Below the pieces are notes generated by a model, which was not told the DNA's origin, made no database searches, and was given only the letters and a program-made list of their open reading frames with translations. A program made the position numbers and the translations under genes. A stretch of 21,126 nucleotides of DNA, from NCBI GenBank assembly GCA_019415925.1, contig DXYG01000043.1, positions 1 to 21,126 of the forward strand, given 5' to 3'. Shown one piece after another: positions 14,219-21,126 of the stretch; positions within the stretch are counted from its first letter, which is position 1, and every line of letters starts with the position of its first letter. The stretch is from Clostridiales bacterium. Lineage in GTDB: Bacteria; Bacillota; Clostridia; Oscillospirales; Acutalibacteraceae.

Positions 14219-14397
14219 TTAAGGAAACACTGAATAAATCACGCTGAAAGCTGTTTGCACATCTTGCTTGCATATTTTCCGTCAGCTTACCCAAAAAATC
14301 CTCGTAATGCGTCAGCATTACTGCGGTTTATTTGTCTAACCTGACGAAAAATCTGACTACGCAATATGCACAAACGATTTAATCAGTCTTTCCTTAA
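14219..14397. mobile_element. 179-bp MITE-like palindromic element
   Basis: The ends are inverted repeats: TTAAGGAAACACTGAATAAATC at 14219-14240 against the reverse complement of 14376-14397, matching at 20 of 22 positions. The inner arms also pair (TTTGCACAT, TTGC, ATTTT and CGTCAG blocks on the left have counterparts on the right). The centre is a perfect 7-bp stem GTAATGC/GCATTAC (14304-14310, 14315-14321) with a GTCA loop. So the whole element can fold into one long hairpin, with about 13 extra bases in the left arm. There is no open frame inside. The outermost TTAA at each end may be the target duplication. It lies between aroK and aroF. The mobilising transposase is not in the window. 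Confidence 0.8.
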
Positions 14398-14424
14398 GAA
14401 TTATTCGGAAGGGATAGGATATAT

Positions 14425-15441
14425 ATGATTATAGTTTTAAAACCGTCAACATCTGACGAACAGCTTATGAAATTCACCAAAATGCTCAAGGACTCCTACG
14501 GCGTTAAGGTAAACAAGTGGGACGGTGTTCAGTCAACCGTTCTCGGACTTATCGGCGACACAACGAAGGTTGACATAGAGTATATAGACGCACAGGATAT
14601 TGTTGAAAGCGTAAAACGTGTTCAGGAGCCGTACAAAAAGGCGAACAGAAAGTTTCACCCCGACAATACGGTTATCAAAATCAACGATAACGTGACAATC
14701 GGCGACGGAAGCCTGCATATTATGGCAGGTCCCTGCTCGGTTGAGTGTGAAAAGCAGATTGTTCAGATTGCAAAGGACGTCAAAGCCTCGGGCGCAACAC
14801 TTCTCAGGGGCGGTGCATTCAAGCCACGTACATCTCCCTACGCTTTTCAGGGTTTAAAGGCAGAGGGACTTGATTTGCTCAAAATCGCAAGAAAAGAAAC
14901 AGGACTTCCCATTGTCACCGAAATTATGCGTGCGTCGCACATTGATATGTTTGAAAACGTAGATATTATTCAGGTCGGCGCAAGAAATATGCAGAATTTT
15001 GAGCTTTTAAAGGAGCTCGGAAAAATCGACAAGCCTATTCTTTTAAAGCGTGGACTTTCGGCTACAATCGAAGAGTGGCTTATGAGTGCCGAGTATATTA
15101 TGGCTGGCGGCAATGACAAGGTTATCCTCTGCGAAAGAGGTATCCGCACCTACGAAACCTTCACAAGAAATACTCTTGATATTTCAGCAATTCCGATAAT
15201 CAAGCGCCTTTCGCACCTTCCTGTTGTTGTTGACCCAAGTCACGCCGCAGGAAAATCGTGGCTTGTTGAGCCGCTTGCAATGGCAGCAGTAGCCGCAGGA
15301 GCAGACGGACTTATTATCGAGGTTCACAACGATCCGCCTCACGCTCTTTCCGACGGTGCGCAGTCGCTCACGCCCGAGCAGTTTGACGGAGTTGCAAAGA
15401 AGGTTTTTGCGCTCAAGAATGCGCTTAATACAGAAGTATAA
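14425..15441 (+). CDS. aroF: DAHP synthase (type I-beta, with N-terminal regulatory domain)
   Basis: Condenses phosphoenolpyruvate and erythrose-4-phosphate to DAHP, the entry to the shikimate pathway. The 338 residues divide into an N-terminal ferredoxin-like domain (about 1-65) and a TIM-barrel catalytic domain. The barrel has MAGPCSVE near 100, RGGAFKPRTSPYAFQG near 128, QVGARNMQNFELL, LLKRGLSATIEEW and DPSHAAGKSW. This is the KDO8P-synthase-like subfamily; in Thermotoga the same N-domain gives feedback control by Tyr and Phe, so similar control is inferred here. The ATG follows GGAAGGGATAGGA. The gene lies directly downstream of the MITE-like element and 21 bases before tyrA. Confidence 0.96.
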   Translation: MIIVLKPSTSDEQLMKFTKMLKDSYGVKVNKWDGVQSTVLGLIGDTTKVDIEYIDAQDIVESVKRVQEPYKKANRKFHPDNTVIKINDNVTIGDGSLHIMAGPCSVECEKQIVQIAKDVKASGATLLRGGAFKPRTSPYAFQGLKAEGLDLLKIARKETGLPIVTEIMRASHIDMFENVDIIQVGARNMQNFELLKELGKIDKPILLKRGLSATIEEWLMSAEYIMAGGNDKVILCERGIRTYETFTRNTLDISAIPIIKRLSHLPVVVDPSHAAGKSWLVEPLAMAAVAAGADGLIIEVHNDPPHALSDGAQSLTPEQFDGVAKKVFALKNALNTEV

Positions 15442-15462
15442 TTTTCATTGGAGGAATCCCTG

Positions 15463-16293
15463 ATGAACATAGCCGTAATCGGACTCGGAATAATCGGAGG
15501 AAGCTTTTGCAAGGCTATAAAGAAGTACACCGACCACTATGTAATCGGAATTAACCGCACACCCGAAACGGCACAAAAGGCGCTTGAAGTCGGTGCAATT
15601 GACGAAGTCGGTTCGCAGAAAAGTCTTGGAAAAGCCGATCTTGTTATTCTTGCAATGTATCCGCAGGCTGATATTGATTATATCGAGAAAAACGGAAGCT
15701 ACATAAAAAAAGGTGCAATTGTTACAGATGCGTCGGGCATAAAAAGAGCAATATGTCCACAGCTTAAGGAACTTGCACAAAAATACGGATTCGTTTTTGT
15801 GGGAAGTCACCCTATGGCAGGCAAGGAGAAAAACGGTTTTGATGTTTCTGACTCTGAGCTGTACAAAGGCGCAAGCTTTATCATAACTCCCTGCGGCGCA
15901 GAAGATAAGTATGTGGCTTTGCTCGCTGATTTTGCAAAATCAATCGGGTTCGGAATAATCAAAATCACAACTCCCGAAGAACACGACCGTATGATAGCGT
16001 TCACATCTCAGCTTCCGCACGTGCTTGCGTGCGCTTATGTGCTGAGTCCCTGTTGCCCCAACCACAAGGGCTTTTCGGCAGGCAGTTACCGTGACGTGTC
16101 ACGTGTTGCAAATATAAATTCAAAGCTCTGGAGCGAGCTTTTTCTTGAAAACAAGGAGCCGCTTGTAAAGGAGCTTGACATTCTTGTTGAGAACATAACT
16201 AATATTTCCAATGCAATTAAATCGGAAAATAAAGAAGAACTTACCAAGTTGCTTGAACAGGGGCACAGGGTAAAAGAATCACTCGGAGAATAG
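15463..16293 (+). CDS. tyrA: Prephenate dehydrogenase
   Basis: NAD(P)-dependent oxidative decarboxylation of prephenate to 4-hydroxyphenylpyruvate, the tyrosine branch. The 276-residue protein starts with a Rossmann fold (MNIAVIGLGIIGGSF). It has DASGIKRAI, the active-site GSHPMAGKEKNGFD and the helical dimer domain with HDRMIAFTSQLPHVLA and SAGSYRDVSRVA. There is no C-terminal ACT domain, so allosteric control by tyrosine must act elsewhere or differently. The frame is open from a TTG at 15448, but GGAGG follows that codon; the ATG at 15463 is the correct start. It is 21 bases after aroF. A hairpin-bearing gap follows before aroB. Confidence 0.94.
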   Translation: MNIAVIGLGIIGGSFCKAIKKYTDHYVIGINRTPETAQKALEVGAIDEVGSQKSLGKADLVILAMYPQADIDYIEKNGSYIKKGAIVTDASGIKRAICPQLKELAQKYGFVFVGSHPMAGKEKNGFDVSDSELYKGASFIITPCGAEDKYVALLADFAKSIGFGIIKITTPEEHDRMIAFTSQLPHVLACAYVLSPCCPNHKGFSAGSYRDVSRVANINSKLWSELFLENKEPLVKELDILVENITNISNAIKSENKEELTKLLEQGHRVKESLGE

Positions 16294-16308
16294 ATATATA
16301 ATATTCTG

Positions 16309-16351
16309 TAGCGAGCGACGCCCTCGTCGCTCAAAGCGGCATAGTCTGCCG
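16309..16351. repeat. Tandem GC-rich hairpins between tyrA and aroB
   Basis: GTAGC is followed by a perfect 8-bp stem GAGCGACG/CGTCGCTC (16313-16320 with 16325-16332, 4-base loop), then a 5-bp stem CGGCA/TGCCG (16337-16341 with 16347-16351). No U-run follows. It looks like a short dispersed hairpin repeat rather than a terminator, and shares the TGTAGCG start with the repeat upstream of rpe. Confidence 0.5.
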
Positions 16352-16377
16352 TAACAAAGGGATAAAGGAGAAATTCG

Positions 16378-17427
16378 ATGAGAACAGTTCACGTTGAAAC
16401 GGGAAAACCCTATGATATTTTCATTGAAAGAGGAATCATTGATAAATGCGGCGAGTACATCGGCAAGCTGTCAACTGCCGAAAAGGTCACGGTAATTACT
16501 GACTCAAATGTCGCTCCGCATTACCAGTGGCGAGTGCTGAATTCACTTGAAAAATCGGGCTTTGAGGTTAAAACCCATATATTCAAGGCAGGCGAGGAGT
16601 CGAAAAATCTTGATACAATCGCTGAAATGTACAATACTCTTGCAAATTTCAGAATGACAAGAAAGGATATTATCCTTGCCCTCGGCGGCGGAGTTACGGG
16701 TGATATGGCAGGCTTTGCGGCGGCTACGTATCTAAGGGGAATCGACTTCATTCAGGTTCCCACTTCTCTGCTTGCACAGGTTGATTCGTCCGTCGGCGGA
16801 AAAACAGGCGTTGATTTGCCGCAGGGCAAAAACCTTGTCGGTGCTTTTCATCAGCCTGTTGCCGTTCTGATTGACCCCGATACACTCGACACTCTGCCCG
16901 ACGCATATGTATGCGACGGTATGGCTGAGGTGATTAAGTACGGCTGTATAAAAGACGCAGAATTTTTTGAAAACCTTGCAACTGAAAATGCAATCGACCA
17001 TATCGAGGACGTTATTGAAACGTGCGTTTCAATCAAGCGTGACGTTGTAAGCCGTGACGAGCGTGAAGCCGGCGAGAGAATGCTGCTCAATTTCGGACAC
17101 ACCCTCGGTCACGCAATTGAAAAAATCTACGATTTCAAGGGTATTTCTCACGGAATGGCTGTTGCAATCGGTATGGTGCTCATTTCAAAAGCAGGCGAAA
17201 AAGCAGGAATTACCGAGCAGGGAACGGCAGGGAAAATTGCCGACCTCTGCCTGAAATACGGCTTGCCCACTACCGACAGTGCAAGCTTTGAGCAAATGGC
17301 TCAGGCTGCCGCAGGCGACAAGAAAACCTCGGGCAGTTCTATAAATCTTGTACTGCTCAATAAAATAGGCGAAAGCTTTACAAAGAAAATCAAGCTCGAC
17401 GAGCTTTTGGACTTTATTAGAGCATAA
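16378..17427 (+). CDS. aroB: 3-Dehydroquinate synthase
   Basis: Converts DAHP to 3-dehydroquinate, with NAD and a divalent metal as cofactors. The 349 residues contain the family hallmarks: the KAGEESKNLDT segment, ALGGGVTGDMAGFAAATYLRG near 101, QVPTSLLAQVDSSVGGKTGVD, KNLVGAFHQP, GMAEVIKYG (metal Glu), RMLLNFGHTLGHAIE (metal His) and HGMAVAIGM. The ATG follows AAAGGAG at 8 bases. It is separated from tyrA by 84 bases containing two hairpins and from aroA by 56 bases containing another hairpin; no promoter stands out in either gap, so read-through is expected. Confidence 0.97.
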   Translation: MRTVHVETGKPYDIFIERGIIDKCGEYIGKLSTAEKVTVITDSNVAPHYQWRVLNSLEKSGFEVKTHIFKAGEESKNLDTIAEMYNTLANFRMTRKDIILALGGGVTGDMAGFAAATYLRGIDFIQVPTSLLAQVDSSVGGKTGVDLPQGKNLVGAFHQPVAVLIDPDTLDTLPDAYVCDGMAEVIKYGCIKDAEFFENLATENAIDHIEDVIETCVSIKRDVVSRDEREAGERMLLNFGHTLGHAIEKIYDFKGISHGMAVAIGMVLISKAGEKAGITEQGTAGKIADLCLKYGLPTTDSASFEQMAQAAAGDKKTSGSSINLVLLNKIGESFTKKIKLDELLDFIRA

Positions 17428-17440
17428 AATATATTCAGCA

Positions 17441-17461
17441 GGGACACGCACTTTGTGTCCT
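17441..17461. repeat. GGACAC hairpin between aroB and aroA
   Basis: Stem GGACAC/GTGTCC (17442-17447 with 17455-17460, 7-base loop), without a U-run. It shares the GGACACGC and TGTCCT words with the hairpin after pheA, so both may belong to one short palindrome family. Confidence 0.4.
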
Positions 17462-17483
17462 GAAACCACTTTTGAGGAAAACT

Positions 17484-18755
17484 ATGTCAATTGTAAAATA
17501 TCTGCCTTTCACACCAAGCGGCTCTGTTACTGCTCCGCCGTCAAAAAGCGACGTTCACCGTGCGATAATCTGTGCGGCTCTTTCAAAGGGAATCAGCACT
17601 ATTTCACCCGTCGCACTGTCAAACGACATCAAGGCGACAATCGGTTGTATTGAAGCTCTCGGTGCGAAAACCCATATAGAAAACAACGTTCTGACCGTTG
17701 ACGGAACACAGCTTTTTTCAAACAAAACTGCAACACTCGACTGCGGCGAAAGCGGTAGTACCCTACGATTTTTCATACCCGTAGCGGCTGTAGGAGCAGT
17801 AAATGCAGAGTTTATCGGCAGCGGCAGACTTCCACAGCGCCCTATCGGAATTTTTACCGATTTACTGCCGAATTTCGGCGTGAAATGTGAAACAGAGGGC
17901 GGACTTCCGCTTAAAATCAGCGGCAAGCTCCAAAGCGGAACCTTTAAAATTCCGGGCAACGTCAGCTCGCAGTTCATAACTGGCTTGCTTTTTGCACTTC
18001 CTCTGCTTGAAAATGACAGCGATATTGTACTGACCTCTCCGATTGAGAGCGTCGGTTACATTAATATGACAATCTACACTATGTCAAAATTCGGTGTTGA
18101 AATCGAAACAACCGACTTTGGCTGGCATATAAAAGGAAACCAGAGCTACAAGCCGTGCAGTTACACTACTGACGGCGACTGGTCGCAGGCGGCTTTCTTT
18201 ATGGTAAGCGGCGCAATAAACGGCAGTGTTACGGTAAACGGCGTGAATCGTGATTCTGCGCAGGGCGACAGGAAAATTGCGGAGATTGTTTCACAATTCG
18301 GCGCAGAGGTTTTGCAGACCGACACAAGCGTGACCGTAAAAAGCGGCAAAATGCACGCAATTACAATAGATGCGTCACAGATTCCCGACCTTGTTCCCGT
18401 TCTTGCGGTTTGTGCAAGCTTTGCAGAGGGTACGACGAGAATTATCAACGCACAGCGACTTAGAATAAAGGAAAGCGACAGGCTTAAAACAACGGCGAAT
18501 CTTATAAATAATCTTGGCGGAAATGTCAAGGAACTTTCCGACGGACTTAAAATAACGGGAGTACCAAAACTCTCAGGCGGCAGTGCAGACGGCTGCAACG
18601 ACCACAGAATCGTAATGTCAGCCGCAGTTTGTGCCGCAGGACTTGACGGAGAAATTGAATGCAGTGACGCTTTAAGCATAAACAAAAGCTACCCTGAATT
18701 TTTCAATGACTATAATAGCATAGGAGGAAGGGCAAATGTCCTCGACATACGGTGA
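17484..18755 (+). CDS. aroA: 5-Enolpyruvylshikimate-3-phosphate (EPSP) synthase
   Basis: Transfers enolpyruvyl from PEP to shikimate-3-phosphate; glyphosate competes with PEP. The 423-residue protein shows the paired-domain pattern: APPSKSDVHRA (Lys21), DCGESGSTLRFFIP (88-99), SSQFITGLLFALPLL, DGDWSQAAFFMVSGA, the DIPDL-like SQIPDLVPVLAVCA, RLRIKESDRL and DGCNDHRIVMSAAV. The usual E. coli NAGTAMRP loop is ESGSTLRF here, so the residues aligned to Thr97 and Pro101 are Ser92 and Phe96. The frame is open to a TTG at 17472 that overlaps GAGG; the ATG at 17484 is used. Its last 20 bases overlap the start of aroC, which indicates translational coupling. Confidence 0.96.
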   Translation: MSIVKYLPFTPSGSVTAPPSKSDVHRAIICAALSKGISTISPVALSNDIKATIGCIEALGAKTHIENNVLTVDGTQLFSNKTATLDCGESGSTLRFFIPVAAVGAVNAEFIGSGRLPQRPIGIFTDLLPNFGVKCETEGGLPLKISGKLQSGTFKIPGNVSSQFITGLLFALPLLENDSDIVLTSPIESVGYINMTIYTMSKFGVEIETTDFGWHIKGNQSYKPCSYTTDGDWSQAAFFMVSGAINGSVTVNGVNRDSAQGDRKIAEIVSQFGAEVLQTDTSVTVKSGKMHAITIDASQIPDLVPVLAVCASFAEGTTRIINAQRLRIKESDRLKTTANLINNLGGNVKELSDGLKITGVPKLSGGSADGCNDHRIVMSAAVCAAGLDGEIECSDALSINKSYPEFFNDYNSIGGRANVLDIR

Positions 18756-19806
18756 TAAAATCAAAATATCGGTATTCGGCGAAAGTCACGGCAACGGAAT
18801 CGGCGTTGTGATTGACGGACTTCCCGCAGGAGTAAAAATAGATATGGACAGCGTGCTTGTTCAGATGTCACGCCGTGCACCGGGCAAGGATAAAACTGCC
18901 ACCCCTCGCAAAGAAAGCGATTTGCCAAAGGTGCTTTCGGGTATGCTCGGCGACACTCTGACAGGCGCACCGCTTTGCGCCGTTATTGAAAATACGAACA
19001 CACGCAGCGGTGATTACGGTAATCTGCTTTCCTGCCCTCGTCCCGGTCACAGCGACTATACGGCTTTTGTAAAATACAACGGTGCTAACGATATCCGAGG
19101 CGGCGGACATTTTTCGGGCAGACTTACTGCTCCGATAGTCTTTGCAGGCTCAATTTGCAGACAAATTCTTGCGCAAAAAGGCATAAAAATTGCGGCGCAT
19201 ATAAATAGTATAGGAAATGTGTCCGATGAAACGTTCAATCCCGTCAGCATTGACGATGCTCTGATAGACAGGCTTAATGCGTCAAGCTTTGCACTTATTG
19301 ATAATTCTGTAGAAGAAAAAATGCGTAATGAAGTTGAAGATGCAAGAATGAGCCTTGACAGCATAGGCGGTACAATTGAATGTGCCGTAACAGGCATTGA
19401 AGCAGGAATCGGCGAGCCTATGTTTGACGGTGTTGAGGGCGTAATAGCCAAGGCTGTTTTCGGAGTTCCTGCAATTAAGGGTGTTGAATTCGGCAAAGGC
19501 TTTGAGCTTTCAAGAATGAGAGGCTCTCAGTCAAACGATTCGTTCAGATATGTTGACGGAAAGGTCGTTACCGAAACCAATAACTGCGGCGGAATCCTCG
19601 GCGGAATCACAAACGGTATGCCTATAATTTTCAGGGCAGCAGTTAAGCCGACTCCGTCAATCGCCCAAAAGCAGAAAACGGTTGATTTGCAGAAAAAGGA
19701 AAACTCAGAGCTTGAGGTTCACGGCAGACACGACCCTTGCATAGTTCCTCGTGCTGTTCCGGTAATTGAAGCAGTGACGGCGATTGCGATTGCTAATTTA
19801 ATGTAA
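18736..19806 (+). CDS. aroC: Chorismate synthase
   Basis: Needs reduced FMN to eliminate phosphate from EPSP, giving chorismate. The 356 residues show MSSTYGDKIKISVFGESHG at the start, SRRAPGKDKTATPRKESD, the FMN-site GHSDYTAFVKYN and RGGGHFSGRLTAPIVFAG. Near the end come GGILGGITNGMPI and HDPCIVPRAVPVIEAV. The ATG has AGGAGG 8 bases upstream, inside the aroA coding sequence, and the gene overlaps aroA by 20 bases in another frame. It is 13 bases before pheA. It completes the chorismate branch in this cluster. Confidence 0.97.
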   Translation: MSSTYGDKIKISVFGESHGNGIGVVIDGLPAGVKIDMDSVLVQMSRRAPGKDKTATPRKESDLPKVLSGMLGDTLTGAPLCAVIENTNTRSGDYGNLLSCPRPGHSDYTAFVKYNGANDIRGGGHFSGRLTAPIVFAGSICRQILAQKGIKIAAHINSIGNVSDETFNPVSIDDALIDRLNASSFALIDNSVEEKMRNEVEDARMSLDSIGGTIECAVTGIEAGIGEPMFDGVEGVIAKAVFGVPAIKGVEFGKGFELSRMRGSQSNDSFRYVDGKVVTETNNCGGILGGITNGMPIIFRAAVKPTPSIAQKQKTVDLQKKENSELEVHGRHDPCIVPRAVPVIEAVTAIAIANLM

Positions 19807-19819
19807 AGGAAAGTTGCAG

Positions 19820-20947
19820 ATGAAGGATTTAGGCAAAATCAGAGTTGAAATTGATAAAATCGACAGCGAGCTTATTGAGCTTTTCAAAAAAAGAATGGAC
19901 TGCGCAAAGGCAGTTGGTCTGTATAAAAAGGAAAACAACATTCCTGTTCTCAATCAGAACAGAGAGAATGAAATCCTTGATAATGTTGAGGAAAAGGGCG
20001 GCGAGTACGGCTCGCACGCAAGACTTTTGTTTTCTAATATAATGGAGCTTTCCAGAGCGCTCCAGCACAACATAGTCGGAAGCGGCAAAAAACTTCGTGC
20101 CGATATATTAAATGCGTCCTCAAAAATGCAGACTGAGAATGTCAAGGTCGGCTATCAGGGTATAAAGGGTGCAAACGCTCACGAAGCAACGCTCAAGCTG
20201 TTCCCGAACGGTGAATCTGTTAACTATAAAACATTTGCAGACGTTTTTGACGCAGTAGACAGAGAAGAAGTAACCTACGGCGTTCTGCCCGTTGAAAATT
20301 CAACAGCTGGCTCGGTTTCGGCAGTTTATGATTTAATACTGAAGCACCGTTTCTATATAGTAAAAGCACTCGATTTGCCGATTGATTATTGCCTTGCAGG
20401 TCTTAAGCAGTCGGAGTTTTCCGATATAGAAAAGGTATGGTCGCACCCGCAGTCACTTTCGCAGTGCGCAAATTACATAGCAAAGAACAATTTTGATTCA
20501 ACACCGTTTGAAAATACAGCCGTAGCCGCCAGAGAAGCAGCAAACGAAAAAAGACTCAATGTTGCGGCAATATGTTCATACAAAGCGGCTGAGGAATACG
20601 GCTTAAAAATCCTTGATAACCATTTGCAGGACGATAAAGGTAACACAACACGTTTTATCGTTATTTCAAAAACGCTCTGCATTCCCGAAAATGCAAACAA
20701 AATCAGTCTTTGCTTTTCACTTCCGCACGTTACGGGCTCATTATACGGGCTTTTGTGCAGATTCAATTCACTCGGACTCAATCTCACAAAGATTGAATCA
20801 CGACCGAGAAAAGGCAAGGACTTTGAGTATCTGTTCTATCTGGATTTTTCAGGCAGTGTACACAGCGACAACGTAATCGACCTCATAAGTCAGCTGAGCG
20901 AAGAAATGCCCGAATTCAGCTTCCTAGGCAACTATTGCGAGCTGTAA
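19820..20947 (+). CDS. pheA: Bifunctional chorismate mutase / prephenate dehydratase (P-protein)
   Basis: Makes phenylpyruvate from chorismate in two steps. The protein has 375 residues. An AroQ-type chorismate mutase domain lies at about 1-85 (IRVEIDKIDSELIELFKKRM, Arg and Lys of the active site). Prephenate dehydratase is at about 110-290, with GYQGIKGANAHEA, YGVLPVENSTAGSV, HPQSLSQC and the catalytic NTTRFIVI. An ACT domain occupies about 297-375 with GSLYGLL and IESRPRKGK, the ESRP motif that binds phenylalanine, so feedback inhibition by Phe is expected. The frame is open to a TTG at 19814; the ATG at 19820 has better spacing from AAAGGA and is used. It is the last gene of the cluster before a terminator. 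Confidence 0.96.
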   Translation: MKDLGKIRVEIDKIDSELIELFKKRMDCAKAVGLYKKENNIPVLNQNRENEILDNVEEKGGEYGSHARLLFSNIMELSRALQHNIVGSGKKLRADILNASSKMQTENVKVGYQGIKGANAHEATLKLFPNGESVNYKTFADVFDAVDREEVTYGVLPVENSTAGSVSAVYDLILKHRFYIVKALDLPIDYCLAGLKQSEFSDIEKVWSHPQSLSQCANYIAKNNFDSTPFENTAVAAREAANEKRLNVAAICSYKAAEEYGLKILDNHLQDDKGNTTRFIVISKTLCIPENANKISLCFSLPHVTGSLYGLLCRFNSLGLNLTKIESRPRKGKDFEYLFYLDFSGSVHSDNVIDLISQLSEEMPEFSFLGNYCEL

Positions 20948-20965
20948 TTGAACATTGCTTTATAT

Positions 20966-20988
20966 AGGACACGCCAATTGCGTGTCCT
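20966..20988 (+). terminator. Hairpin at the end of the aro cluster
   Basis: A perfect 9-bp stem AGGACACGC/GCGTGTCCT (20966-20974 with 20980-20988, 5-base loop), followed by TTACTTTAT. The T-tract is interrupted, so termination may be partial, but position and stem strength fit the end of the operon. Confidence 0.65.
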
Positions 20989-21082
20989 TTACTTTATGTA
21001 TATAAAAATATTTCAAGATAGTGGATAGAATATGTATCATAAGTAAAATAAGCAGAAATTCAAAAAAATTAGCAAAAAGGGG

Positions 21083-21111
21083 TTGCAAAAGGGAGAAGAA
21101 TTTGATATAAT
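21083..21111 (+). promoter_or_regulatory. Strong sigma-A promoter leading out of the window
   Basis: TTGCAA (21083-21088), exactly 17 bases, and a perfect TATAAT (21106-21111). The start point would fall near 21118, so the gene or RNA it drives lies beyond the window. Nothing else is identifiable in 20989-21126. Confidence 0.7.
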
Positions 21112-21126
21112 AACGTACGTTGCTGA

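Noticed and set aside
14171..14424. Possible T-box or amino acid attenuator before aroF
   Set aside because: The structure is fully accounted for by the self-complementary MITE-like element; no T-box sequence, specifier loop or leader peptide with Phe/Tyr/Trp runs is seen.

Overview
The window looks like a chromosomal segment of a low-to-moderate GC Firmicute of class Clostridia, most likely an Oscillospiraceae/Ruminococcus-type gut bacterium. The inference rests on the archaeal/eukaryote-type prolyl-tRNA synthetase without an editing insertion, the sporulation pair spmA/spmB, an AbrB-type regulator with a Cys4 tail, a DUF896 protein, strong GGAGG-type ribosome binding sites and AT-rich sigma-A promoters. 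No rRNA, tRNA, CRISPR array, phage gene or transposase gene was found. Several long reading frames begin at an upstream GTG, TTG or ATG that lies in the Shine-Dalgarno sequence or the promoter. I give the downstream start that has proper spacing and say so in each entry.

Layout. (1) 1-4800: a small DUF896 gene (minus) diverges from a MutS-related ATPase (plus), followed by proS and metA, and ends at a hairpin terminator. (2) 4818-11177: a run of minus-strand genes, read from high to low coordinates: spmA, spmB, a DUF6512-like membrane protein, rlmB, a large membrane protein built like a P1B-type ATPase but lacking its catalytic motifs, and rpe. (3) 11264-12554: an AbrB-like regulator and an Sfp-type phosphopantetheinyl transferase (plus) converge on acpP (minus), the likely substrate of that transferase, across a shared hairpin terminator. 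(4) 12693-20988: an aromatic amino acid cluster, aroE-aroK-[promoter + MITE]-aroF-tyrA-aroB-aroA-aroC-pheA. It encodes six of the seven steps to chorismate (3-dehydroquinate dehydratase is missing here) plus the entry enzymes for Tyr and Phe. (5) From 21083 a near-consensus promoter fires out of the window.

Main points of interest are: the 882-residue degenerate P-type ATPase with a roughly 325-residue charged cytoplasmic N-terminus (5616-8264); a 179-bp MITE-like palindromic element placed immediately downstream of the internal aroF promoter (14219-14397); two divergent promoter pairs (spmA/abrB and acpP/aroE) that share the same 9-mer, so that their -35 hexamers overlap on opposite strands; an 11-bp direct repeat in the aroE leader; and several GC-rich hairpins in gaps inside the gene clusters.
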